NCBI RefSeq assembly: GCF_000758605.1
Contig: NZ_CP009282.1
Location: forward strand, 1,860,001-1,924,000
Source of the DNA: Paenibacillus sp. FSL R5-0912
Lineage (GTDB): Bacteria > Bacillota > Bacilli > Paenibacillales > Paenibacillaceae
Direction of reading: 5' to 3'
DNA length: 64,000 nucleotides
The translations under genes were made by a program, and so were the position numbers. The notes under the pieces are model-generated. The model ran no database searches. It had not been told where the DNA came from and saw only the letters and a list, made by a program, of their open reading frames with translations. Below are positions 8,687-16,352 of this stretch, piece by piece (positions within the stretch are counted from its first letter, which is position 1; every line of letters begins with the position of its first letter).

Positions 8687-9634
8687 TCACTGTTCATCCA
8701 AAGCGCCTGTGCCCCATCTGGTTTCGATCTTGTTTCTATATAAGTTCAGGATTCGAACCTCAGCCTCGCTTAGCTCTTTGAAGTTCCAGTACCTATGCAT
8801 CTGATTATATTCGAAACATTCTTTAAGCTTCAGAAATAACGGGAATTTCGTAAGCATCTCAGAAGAGAGGTTATACTCCTCCTGATATCCTTCGAGCAGC
8901 GCCTTAGTAATGGATCGCTCGTAATCCCTCAGATTTCCGCCGCCCATGAAGGAGTACTCCAGTGCAGAATAGATCGGCACAACTAAATCGTATATATAGA
9001 AATGCTGTTCACAATCTTGAAAGTCAATCATGGTTAGTGCAGAGTCGCGGTCTACAAGGATATTTTCCAGCCACAGGTCACCGTGGATTAAGCCGTAATT
9101 GGTTTGATCCTGCGGCAGCTCTTTAATTTGGGCTACCACGCCGGCTGCAATCTCCCGTATGGACTTCTCTTCTACAGGAATATATTTGAGGAAATCGTAT
9201 TCTTTACTTTCATACCAATGACGAATAGTTACAGTAGCTTCAGCATTCATATATCCTTTACTGACCCGGTGCATCCTGCCGATTTGTTGTCCAAGCACTC
9301 TAAATACAGCTTCATTCCACTCTGTCCGCGGCAGATGGATTCCGGGTGCAGCCTTAAATACAACGCACAGCTGTTCTTCGTCCAGGCTTAAAGGTTCAAG
9401 AAATGAACCCTTGCTCGAGGGTACAATCTCTGCGACACCTACACCTTGGTGGAATAAATAATGGGTCCACTTAAGCTCTTCTAATTGTTCTTCATAGGTC
9501 TTGTAATTTGTTATTCGGACGTAGAAGATACCCTTTCGGGAGTGACAACGGTACATTTCATTGGTTACTGCTTCAATCTTATAGAACTCTACTTGGTAGG
9601 TCTCGTTTAAAAATAACAATATTCGTTCTTCCAT
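8687..9634 (-). CDS. Aminoglycoside phosphotransferase (APH)-fold kinase family protein
   Basis: This 315-aa protein has the APH/choline-kinase fold signature: the catalytic loop NYGLIHGDLWLENILVD and the metal-binding LTMIDFQDCEQHFYIYDL (in place of DFG). An N-terminal lobe begins LLFLNETYQVEFYKIEAVTNEMYRC. Relatives phosphorylate small molecules such as aminoglycosides, choline, homoserine or protein side chains, so the substrate cannot be named and resistance should not be assumed. The start is ATG 9634 after GGGGGGAT. It is followed at once by the broken GNAT gene and preceded by the dinB-like gene, all leftward. Confidence 0.8.
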   Translation of the reverse strand: MEERILLFLNETYQVEFYKIEAVTNEMYRCHSRKGIFYVRITNYKTYEEQLEELKWTHYLFHQGVGVAEIVPSSKGSFLEPLSLDEEQLCVVFKAAPGIHLPRTEWNEAVFRVLGQQIGRMHRVSKGYMNAEATVTIRHWYESKEYDFLKYIPVEEKSIREIAAGVVAQIKELPQDQTNYGLIHGDLWLENILVDRDSALTMIDFQDCEQHFYIYDLVVPIYSALEYSFMGGGNLRDYERSITKALLEGYQEEYNLSSEMLTKFPLFLKLKECFEYNQMHRYWNFKELSEAEVRILNLYRNKIETRWGTGALDEQ

Positions 9635-9692
9635 AAGTTAATCCCCCCATATGTTCCTCCTGCGTAATGAGCATCAACGTGTTATGGGGAAA

Positions 9693-10148
9693 TTAGAGCC
9701 TTGCAAACGTGATGTAATCGACTGGAGCAGGCTCTGCCGAATCCATCCGAAGCGCCCGGTTAATCTGTCCCCGGTGATATTGCCCATGTAAAAGGACCTG
9801 TAACAGGATATCCCGGACGGATGTTCGGAACGGAACTCCGCTCTGGTTGGCATAATCAATCATCTTGTCCAGCCCGGATTCCTCCAGCCCTTCGATATAG
9901 ATGCGGTATTGCTCAGCATTCTCTTCAAATATCTTCCGGATTGCCGTCAGGTCTTCAGCTTCCTCCCACAATGAATATTGTGCGCTGCCTTGACCCTGTA
10001 ACCGGGACAGCCATACCCGCTCTGCGACTGCGATGTGCCGTACCAGCTTCAGCAGCTCTTTATTCTTCGTGTCACTCGCCTCCAGCGCGTCCAAGATCCG
10101 GCCGTCCGCCCAGTACAGGTGATCCAGCATGGACTTTATCGTTTTCAT
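9693..10148 (-). CDS. DinB/YfiT-family metal-binding protein
   Basis: This 151-aa four-helix-bundle protein begins MKTIKSMLDHLYWADGRIL. It has the three expected metal-ligand histidines: one in LVRHIAVAERVWL (about 38) and two in VLLHGQYHRGQI (about 121 and 125). DinB-like proteins include thiol-dependent S-transferases and unassigned stress proteins. A good AGGAGG lies before the ATG. It is in an accessory cluster of leftward single genes. Confidence 0.85.
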   Translation of the reverse strand: MKTIKSMLDHLYWADGRILDALEASDTKNKELLKLVRHIAVAERVWLSRLQGQGSAQYSLWEEAEDLTAIRKIFEENAEQYRIYIEGLEESGLDKMIDYANQSGVPFRTSVRDILLQVLLHGQYHRGQINRALRMDSAEPAPVDYITFARL

Positions 10149-10280
10149 TTCGTTTCCTCCTCTTTATGTTCGAATTCCCCAATCTCCGGCAACATCATAT
10201 CCGAGCGAAGCATCCTATCGTTATGCTCAAAACGCACGATTTCATCTGCAAATATAGTAGTTAAAAATGCAGCTTCCTTC

Positions 10281-11159
10281 CTAGAATATAGTTACTACAG
10301 GATCACCCTCTGAGTTGATTGGAACAAGGGCTTCGCTAGGCAGAAATGCTACATTGCGAGGCACAGCACCCCTATTAAAAACGGCCTCCACGAATGCGGC
10401 TGCAGCTTCTGCGGTAACGTCATGAATTGGAGCTGCATGGTTATCACCATAATGAAGCGGGATGTCTCTTGCCGAAGCAGTAAAACCGGAACCGATGACA
10501 CACTGTTATCACGGCGTATCAGGTGAAAACTGGGATCAAGAAGGATCACAGCCTTGATCCGATTATCGTGCTTGGCGACTTCGAGAACAGCTGCACCCCC
10601 AAGTGAATGCCCCATTGCAGCAACCTTACCTATATCGAACAGGCCTGCAAGCTCTGAGTCGGAGCGGTTAAGCGTATCCATATATTCCAGAACGGCGGTT
10701 ATTAAGTGGGCGCGGCTTTCCAGGAGACGGGACCAGCCAGCATAGTCATTGCTTGCTAATTCTGCTATTGCTGCCGCTTGCTTGATCGTGCCGCCGTCTG
10801 GAAATACGGTGAACACGGACTCATGCGGAGCACTGATAGTAACAACCATAAATCCTCTGGGGATTAGCTTAGCAATGATCCCAAGATACATATCGCGTTC
10901 CACACCGAAGCCAGGCGATATAAGGATGACGGGGTATCCTCCCTTTTTTTATAGTCAACGACTCACTTGTTGTTATAACACTGGTAATATTCAGGTTGTC
11001 AAGATTAACGCCCATCTCCGTTAAGACCGCAGCGGCCTCCGCCTGGCAGGGTGCGTATAAGTCTATACCACTGACAGAGGCTCCCCCGGAGGCTGGATAA
11101 AAAACACTAATTACAAATCTGGGGTTGCCCTCCAGAACTCTTATGGTCCTCCCGATCAT
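10281..11159 (-). pseudogene. Alpha/beta hydrolase (PAF-acetylhydrolase-like) broken by two frameshifts
   Basis: Three frame segments together make one alpha/beta hydrolase. The first runs from ATG 11159 (AAGGAG upstream) to the A7 tract near 10940 and ends ...SESLTIKKG. The second continues GYPVILISPGFGVERDMYLG and carries the nucleophile elbow AAMGHSLGGAAVLEV. A second shift near 10455-10485 leads to the frame reading HYGDNHAAPIHDVTAEAAAAFVEAVFNRG, ending at a stop at 10281. The segments fit a secreted or cytoplasmic lipase/acetylhydrolase family, but no intact product is possible. Sequencing error at the homopolymer is the main alternative for the first shift. Confidence 0.75.
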
Positions 11160-11219
11160 TTCAACACTCCTTAAACCAGCTCTTTTGAGCAAAATCAATT
11201 TCCAATCGGGTATTCCCAG

Positions 11220-11654
11220 TTAGCTTTTTTGAGAGATTTCTTTGGTCAAATAATAGTGAGAGTAGCCGCCAGCGTTATGTATCGTTCCAAATACCTCGAA
11301 GCCTTGCTTCAGGTAGAAGTCCAATGCCTGAAAGCTCAAGGTGTCTAATTTGATGAAATCACATTGTTTCTCCTTAGCCATTGTTTCAGCTGCTGAGAGC
11401 AGTTTCTTACCGTATCCGAATGTCCGGCAGGCCTCTTCCACAAAAAGATAGTGCACCTCTAACCAGTTCCAACATATCTCACCGACCAATCCGCCGTAAA
11501 TATGTCCAGCCGTATCTTGTAATAGCAGGTTCACTTCCTGGTATCTGCCCTTCAACTCATCAGGGAAATGCTTGAGATTAAATTCAATCATCTTGTTGGT
11601 CACATAAGACTTGTGGTGGTCTGTCTCCGGCCCGTTAACGATCTGCAATTCCAT
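11220..11654 (-). CDS. GNAT-family N-acetyltransferase
   Basis: This 144-aa protein shows the core GNAT pattern: GGLVGEICWNWLEVHYLFVEEACRTFGYGKKLLSAAE, the acetyl-CoA loop in the degenerate form FGYGKK, followed by FIKLDTLSFQALDFYLKQGFEVFGTI. The ATG at 11654 is chosen because GAAGGAG lies 8 bases upstream; an in-frame start further upstream lacks a ribosome site. The acceptor substrate is unknown. It is intact, unlike the GNAT remnant at 8457-8666. Confidence 0.87.
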   Translation of the reverse strand: MELQIVNGPETDHHKSYVTNKMIEFNLKHFPDELKGRYQEVNLLLQDTAGHIYGGLVGEICWNWLEVHYLFVEEACRTFGYGKKLLSAAETMAKEKQCDFIKLDTLSFQALDFYLKQGFEVFGTIHNAGGYSHYYLTKEISQKS

Positions 11655-11791
11655 TGGCAACACTCCTTCAAGCAAGCAATGTAATAACTTAATTGTACCA
11701 TTGAATTCCAGTATCAAGCTGTAAAAAACATCTAAACTTAAGCTATCCTGTCTCTTCGCCTTATCCTAGAGGAGCCGGGTAAAAGATTTGC

Positions 11792-11820
11792 TTGAAGCAT
11801 CCGGGAGCATGAAGTATACT
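11792..11820 (+). promoter_or_regulatory. Sigma-A promoter of iolG-iolB
   Basis: TTGAAG (11792-11797) and TATACT (11815-11820) are separated by 17 bases. The start would fall near 11827, directly before the 19-bp operator. Confidence 0.7.
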
Positions 11821-11830
11821 ATTCTCGGGA

Positions 11831-11849
11831 AGGTTAAGCGCTTACCCTC
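11831..11849 (+). promoter_or_regulatory. Inositol operator, copy 1
   Basis: AGGTTAAGCGCTTACCCTC contains the palindrome TAAGCGCTTA, typical of LacI-family operators. An identical 19-mer lies at 16078-16096 before iolC. It overlaps the transcription start, as expected for a repressor site. Confidence 0.75.
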
Positions 11850-11867
11850 TGAGGAGGATAAGCGAAC

Positions 11868-12911
11868 ATGGTAAATCCGATTGTAGTTGGCATTATCGGC
11901 GCGGGAAGAATCGGGCGCCTGCACGCGGATAATCTGCGTGCGATGCCGTCGTTCAAGCTGAAGTCCATTGCAGAAGCAATGATGAGTGATGAATTGCTGG
12001 CCTGGGCGGAGAGCCGGGGGCTTGGCTCTGTTTTTGCAGCGGGTGAAGATATTCTGAATGACTCCGAGATTGAAGCGGTGTTCATCTGTACACCGACGGA
12101 TACACACGCTTCGTGGATTGAGCGGGCTGCGCTTGCCGGGAAGCATATATTCTGTGAGAAGCCGATCAGTCTGTCATCGGAAGAGACCCTTCGGGCATTA
12201 CAGATTGCAGAGGAAGCAGGCGTGCTGCTTCAGGTCGGCTTCAACCGCCGGATGGACCCCAGCTTCCGTAAGCTGAAGCAGCTGGTTGAGTCCGGGGAGC
12301 TGGGCAGCCCGCATATTGTGAAGATCACCTCGCGTGATCCGCAGCCTCCCGGTGAGTCTTATGTGCGCTCTTCGGGCGGCATGTTCATGGATATGACGAT
12401 TCACGATTTCGATATGGCCCGCTACCTGATGGACGGGGAAGTGGCTGAGGTCTACACCCGGGGGGCGAACCTGATTGATCCAATGTTCGGCCGCTGCGGG
12501 GATGTGGACACAGCCGTCATCACACTGACCTTCGAGAGCGGAGCAATCTGCGTGATTGATAACAGCCGCAAGGCTGTCTACGGCTATGACCAGCGGGTGG
12601 AGGTATTCGGCACGCTCGGTTCGGCGACTGCCGACAATTGCCGTCCGACGACAGTGGAGGTGTCCACCGCTACTTCGGTTACCCGCGACCAGCCGGAGCA
12701 TTTCTTCCTGGAGCGCTATAATCGGGCGTTCATGGATGAGATTGCCGCGTTTGCCCGTTCGGTACGGCTGCAGGAGCCGCTGATCTGCAGCGGCCGCGAC
12801 GGTCAAGCAGCACAGCTGATAGCCGAAGCAGCCAGAGCATCCTATGTGAGCGGGCTTCCGGTCAAGCTGTCTGCTGCAGGAGCGGGACTATCGGAGATGC
12901 AAGCCTTGTAA
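11868..12911 (+). CDS. iolG: Inositol 2-dehydrogenase (Gfo/Idh/MocA family)
   Basis: This 347-aa protein should oxidise myo-inositol to scyllo-inosose with NAD, the first step of the pathway. It has an N-terminal Rossmann motif (VGIIGAGRIGRLHADNL), the family EKP block (HIFCEKPISLS, catalytic Lys), QVGFNRRMDPSF, and the substrate-binding DMTIHDFDMARYL with the catalytic Asp/His pair. The length equals that of characterised IolG proteins. ATG 11868 has GAGGAGG 10 bases upstream. iolB follows closely, and repression through the 19-bp operator is likely. Other Gfo/Idh sugar dehydrogenases are possible in isolation; the neighbours decide the call. Confidence 0.92.
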   Translation: MVNPIVVGIIGAGRIGRLHADNLRAMPSFKLKSIAEAMMSDELLAWAESRGLGSVFAAGEDILNDSEIEAVFICTPTDTHASWIERAALAGKHIFCEKPISLSSEETLRALQIAEEAGVLLQVGFNRRMDPSFRKLKQLVESGELGSPHIVKITSRDPQPPGESYVRSSGGMFMDMTIHDFDMARYLMDGEVAEVYTRGANLIDPMFGRCGDVDTAVITLTFESGAICVIDNSRKAVYGYDQRVEVFGTLGSATADNCRPTTVEVSTATSVTRDQPEHFFLERYNRAFMDEIAAFARSVRLQEPLICSGRDGQAAQLIAEAARASYVSGLPVKLSAAGAGLSEMQAL

Positions 12912-12949
12912 GCGGATGCAAACCTTGAAGACAGAGGAGGATGAGGAAG

Positions 12950-13780
12950 ATGTCCGAACTAATCATTAAGGCTGGAGCGCCAGACCAGGATGGACTTGTG
13001 GCTGCGGTCAGCCCGGAGAGTGCCGGGTGGAAGTATGTAGGATTTGAGGTGTACCAATTGCAGGCCGGGGATACACTGGACCGCAGGGCAGAAGGGAACG
13101 AGGTCTGTCTGGTACTGCTTGCGGGCAAGGCGGATATCCGGGTGGATGGCGAGCTGTTCGCGGGTATCGGCGGGCGTATGTCGGTCTTTGAAGACATGGC
13201 ACCATACGCTGTGTATGTTCCGGCGGGAGCGAATTACAAGGTTACAGCACTGACAGAGCTGGAGCTTGCAGCCTGTCTTGCTCCGGGAACGGGCAAATAC
13301 CCGGCCCGGCTGATTACGCCATCCGATGCGGTTGCAGAGGATCGGGGGTATGGCAGTATGTCGCGCAGGGTCGTTAATATCCTGCCTGAGCAGAGTGTAG
13401 CTGAGAGTCTGCTGGTGGTGGAGGTGCGCACGGGCGGCGGCAACTGGTCCAGCTATCCGCCGCATAAGCATGACCGCGATAATCTGCCGGAGGAATCCTA
13501 TCTGGAGGAAACCTACTATCACAGGGTGAATCCCGCCCATGGCTTTGTGGTGCAGCGGGTCTACAATGACGACCGCAGCCTAGACGAGACTCTGGCTGTA
13601 ACCGACCGGAGCATCGTGCTTGTTCCGGAAGGGTATCACCCCGTCTCTGCGCCGCCGGGTTATGATTCGTATTATCTTAACGTGATGGCGGGTCCGGTCC
13701 GCACCTGGGTATTCCATAATGATCCAGATCATGAATGGCTGTTCAAGTCGGGGCAGGGCGCGGCTGCTGTGGAAGATTGA
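12950..13780 (+). CDS. iolB: 5-deoxy-glucuronate isomerase
   Basis: This 276-aa double-cupin protein should convert 5-deoxy-D-glucuronate to 5-dehydro-2-deoxy-D-gluconate, the step between IolD and IolC. The N-terminus SELIIKAGAPDQDG..VSPESAGWKYVGFEVYQLQAGDTL is characteristic, and the metal ligands appear in SSYPPHKHDRDNLPEESYLEETYYHRVNPAHGF. AGGAGG (12935-12940) is only suitably spaced for ATG 12950, not for the ATG at 12941. It lies 38 bases after iolG in the same unit. Its stop codon lies inside a 24-bp tandem repeat. Confidence 0.95.
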   Translation: MSELIIKAGAPDQDGLVAAVSPESAGWKYVGFEVYQLQAGDTLDRRAEGNEVCLVLLAGKADIRVDGELFAGIGGRMSVFEDMAPYAVYVPAGANYKVTALTELELAACLAPGTGKYPARLITPSDAVAEDRGYGSMSRRVVNILPEQSVAESLLVVEVRTGGGNWSSYPPHKHDRDNLPEESYLEETYYHRVNPAHGFVVQRVYNDDRSLDETLAVTDRSIVLVPEGYHPVSAPPGYDSYYLNVMAGPVRTWVFHNDPDHEWLFKSGQGAAAVED

Positions 13781-13847
13781 ACGGAGTCCGGGAGGGAAGA
13801 TTAAGCGGAGTCCGGGAGGGGAAATTGAACGGAGCCCGCGAGGCAAG
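13776..13847 (+). repeat. Three 24-bp tandem repeats spanning the iolB stop
   Basis: Three adjacent 24-bp units begin ATTGAACGGAGTCCGGGAGG, with a few substitutions in units two and three. The first unit contains the iolB stop codon. Confidence 0.85.
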
Positions 13848-13862
13848 TTAATAGATTAATCT

Positions 13863-13889
13863 GGGGCTTCCGCGTAGCGGGGGCCTTTT
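13863..13889 (+). terminator. Terminator after iolB
   Basis: GGGGCTTCCGC-gta-GCGGGGGCC followed by TTTT. It ends the iolG-iolB unit. The rest of the 600-bp gap to the LacI gene holds short direct repeats (ATAGTGAA runs near 13985, a duplicated AAGCCGAATGCAGA near 14228) and no convincing gene. Confidence 0.75.
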
Positions 13890-14336
13890 GATGCGGGGAT
13901 AAGCAAATTATAGATAAGCTCAGCGGTTCACATCCGAAGAAGTGCCGGGGCGGCTTGATCGAGCGGTGATACTCTGGGAGCGAAATAGTGAATAGTGAAA
14001 TAGTGAAATGCTGAAATACAGTGGTTATTGCAATTTGTGTTCATAGATAGCCAGCCGGGTGCATGGAAGAGATGTTGCAGAGAATACAAGAATAGTCTTG
14101 CTATGATCGCATAGTGAAGGTGAAATCTTGCTTTTGATGCAACAATTATGGATTAGAGCTGATTTTGGTGAAGGAATGTTGTATTCTGGTCAGGATTTTA
14201 ATCTGGACAGGATTTCAATAAGGAGGAAGCCGAATGCAGAACAAGGAAGCCGAATGCAGACAAGTCTGAGTTTCTGCGGTCTCTATTTTGCGGAGGAGGC
14301 AGCATGCCTGTTAGATAGACACCGCCGGAGGACTTC

Positions 14337-14355
14337 CTTATAATCGAGTTATAAG
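14337..14355 (+). promoter_or_regulatory. Palindrome upstream of the LacI-family gene
   Basis: CTTATAA-TCGAG-TTATAAG is a perfect 7-bp inverted repeat ending 32 bases before the start codon. It could be an autoregulatory site or an mRNA hairpin. It does not resemble the iol operator. Confidence 0.4.
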
Positions 14356-14387
14356 AAGGCAAGAACGCAAAGGCGGGCTTAATAACG

Positions 14388-15398
14388 ATGAAACCTACGA
14401 TCTATGATGTGGCACGGGAAGCGGGAGTCTCCATCGCTACCGTGTCCAAGGTATTGAATAAGAGCGGACGGATCAGTGTCAATACGCGGGAAAAGGTAGG
14501 GCGGGTCATGGCGGAGCTGAACTATCAGCCGAGCATGGTAGCTTCCGCCCTGACCAACCGCCGGACAGGGACCATCGGGCTGATGATTCCCGATATTGCC
14601 AATCCTTTTTTTGCTGAGACAGCCCGTGGTATCGAGGATTATGCCCAGGAACAGGGCAGTGACTTAATCGTGTGCAGTACGGACCGCAGTGATGAGAAGG
14701 CCGCACGGTATATCTCGCTGCTGCTGCGCAAACGGGTGGACGGCCTGATCATTGCTTCCCATCCCGGGAATCCTGAGCTGATTCGTGGGATGGTGGCCGA
14801 TCATGTGCCGCTCGTGCTGTTCTCAGCAGATATCCGCAGCTTGGAGAGCAACAGTGTCACGGTGGATGATTATAAAGGCGGCTATCAGGCAACAGAATAT
14901 TTACTGTCCCTCGGCCACCGTAGGCTGGGGATAATCTCCGACAATCTGCCGGGGAGCAAGCTGCGTGTGGAAGGTTTCCTTGATGCGCTGAAGGCGGGGG
15001 GAATTGCTTGTGACAATCCGGCGAATATGATACACACCTCGGCTACGCTGGAGAACGGGCGGACAGCAGCAGCAGAGATGCTGAATCAGGCCACAGAAAT
15101 CCGCCCTACAGCCATCTTTGCCTGCAATGACCTGCTGGCGATCGGGGTGCTCAAGGAGGCGCGCAGTGCCGGCCTGTCCATTCCCCGCGACCTGTCTGTA
15201 GTAGGCTTCGACAATACGGTGCTGGCAGAAATCTGCCATCCCACATTAACCAGTATCGCCCAGCCTTTGCGCGAGATGACAGAGCAGGCGATGATTCTGC
15301 TGAATGAATCGATCAGTAATCCGGCCAGCCCCAAGCGGAAGATTATGCTGATGCCGGAACTGGTAATCCGCCATTCTACAGGCCCGGTTCCGCAATAA
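14388..15398 (+). CDS. LacI-family transcriptional regulator, probable inositol repressor
   Basis: This 336-aa protein has the LacI DNA-binding head (TIYDVAREAGVSIATVSKVLNKSGRISVNTREKV, with the hinge helix NYQPSMVASAL) and a periplasmic-binding-protein-like effector domain (GTIGLMIPDIANPFFAETARGIEDYA, RVDGLIIAS, FDNTVLAEICHPTLTSIAQP). Its place between iolG-iolB and iolC-iolE, each preceded by the same LacI-type palindrome, makes it the likely repressor of both. This differs from Bacillus subtilis, where the DeoR-type IolR does the job. The inducer is unknown, plausibly an inositol catabolite. The ribosome site is AAAGGCGGG. Confidence 0.88.
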   Translation: MKPTIYDVAREAGVSIATVSKVLNKSGRISVNTREKVGRVMAELNYQPSMVASALTNRRTGTIGLMIPDIANPFFAETARGIEDYAQEQGSDLIVCSTDRSDEKAARYISLLLRKRVDGLIIASHPGNPELIRGMVADHVPLVLFSADIRSLESNSVTVDDYKGGYQATEYLLSLGHRRLGIISDNLPGSKLRVEGFLDALKAGGIACDNPANMIHTSATLENGRTAAAEMLNQATEIRPTAIFACNDLLAIGVLKEARSAGLSIPRDLSVVGFDNTVLAEICHPTLTSIAQPLREMTEQAMILLNESISNPASPKRKIMLMPELVIRHSTGPVPQ

Positions 15399-15439
15399 GG
15401 AATTCATAGGCTGGGCAGCACCCGTGAGACCCTCAAGCA

Positions 15440-15479
15440 GAAACAGCGCGCCGTCCTTCAACAATACGGCCTCCGTTTC
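15440..15479 (-). repeat. Stem-loop repeat family, copy D
   Basis: Read on the minus strand: GAAACGG, an inner GCCGT/ACGGC stem, then CTGTTTC, preceded by CTTCTCGCT and followed by TGCTTGA. It matches the other three copies in its flanks and outer arm, but the inner stem is weaker. Confidence 0.6.
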
Positions 15480-15539
15480 AGCGAGAAGGATAAGAAATAT
15501 TTATTGCGCGAAGCATATAAATTCTATATTTCAAGGATA

Positions 15540-15562
15540 GACCCCACTTTGTGGGGTCTTTT
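15540..15562 (+). terminator. Terminator downstream of the LacI gene
   Basis: A perfect GACCCCAC-ttt-GTGGGGTC hairpin is followed by TTTT. The rest of the 950-bp gap to iolC contains stem-loop repeat D, the iolC promoter and operator and an A/C-rich leader. No gene was recognised between 15600 and 16030. Confidence 0.85.
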
Positions 15563-16035
15563 GCTGAAACGGAGGCCAAAGATGCCCAGAGGGGGCTGGA
15601 TAGTCTGGAAGTGAGAGTAATCAGGAATTAGTTGGATTTTCTCCACTTGCTGATGAACGAATGGACGCTGCCAAAACAGTAGTTGGATAAATGACACTTA
15701 AATTAGCATAAAATCCCCAAAGTAGAGAAACTGCCGCCAGTAGATGCTATTTATCCACTTGTTTCGGTCCATCTCTCGAAAATCGGCGGATTAAGATACA
15801 TTTTTCCACTTGTTTACTGGGAGAGCCGGAATCCCCCGGTGTTCTCTCGTCGTCCCGGCGTTCCCAGCTTCTCCCCCTGGCGCTTCTCCCCAGAGTCTCA
15901 TCAACCTATCCTTCAACGTTCTCTCAATTCCGCTCAGCATCCTCCCATTAACTGAAATAACCCTGTCCTTTCAAAAGAGGATAACGGTTCAGTGGTGTGC
16001 AATTTCCAAGGTTGTTATCGCTTTCAAATTGAGGA

Positions 16036-16064
16036 TTGCCAAATGCCTTGTTCTAATCTATACT
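16036..16064 (+). promoter_or_regulatory. Sigma-A promoter of iolC-iolA-iolD-iolE
   Basis: TTGCCA (16036-16041) and TATACT (16059-16064) are separated by exactly 17 bases, with the operator starting 14 bases further downstream. The layout is the same as before iolG. Confidence 0.7.
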
Positions 16065-16077
16065 AAAGAGGAAAATT

Positions 16078-16096
16078 AGGTTAAGCGCTTACCCTC
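16078..16096 (+). promoter_or_regulatory. Inositol operator, copy 2
   Basis: AGGTTAAGCGCTTACCCTC is identical over all 19 bases to the site at 11831-11849 before iolG. The repeated core and flanks point to one repressor, most likely the LacI-family protein at 14388. Confidence 0.75.
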
Positions 16097-16142
16097 CCCC
16101 CGAAAAGAAAATAACTTTCTGAGAAAGATCAACTGGCCAATT

Positions 16143-16300
16143 ATTCAACTATTCAATCGACAACCAACCAAACAACCAAACAGTCAAACAACCAACCAAA
16201 CAACCAAACAGCAAAACAACCAAACAGCAAAACAACCAATCAATCAATCAAACAACCAAACAATCAATCAATCAAACAATCAACTAACCAACCAACACTC
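16143..16300 (+). repeat. Nearly G-free CAA-rich leader of iolC
   Basis: About 155 bases consist of ACCAA, AACAA and ATCAA blocks with only about four G residues. It lies in the predicted 5' leader between the operator and the iolC ribosome site. Such RNA should be unstructured. No ORF with a start is evident. Confidence 0.8.
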
Positions 16301-16352
16301 GGTCAGTTATTCAACGACCGTATTCCCTAAGCTCGATCAAGGAGGCATCACT

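Noticed and set aside
8687..9634. Aminoglycoside resistance gene
   Set aside because: Only the general APH kinase motifs are visible. Many such proteins act on other substrates, and no resistance context is present.
14128..14343. 71-codon rightward ORF upstream of the LacI gene
   Set aside because: It spans short direct duplications, has unnatural composition and no good ribosome site.
16143..16300. CRISPR or coding repeat in the CAA-rich iolC leader
   Set aside because: Irregular low-complexity sequence, with no fixed unit, no spacers and no supported start codon.
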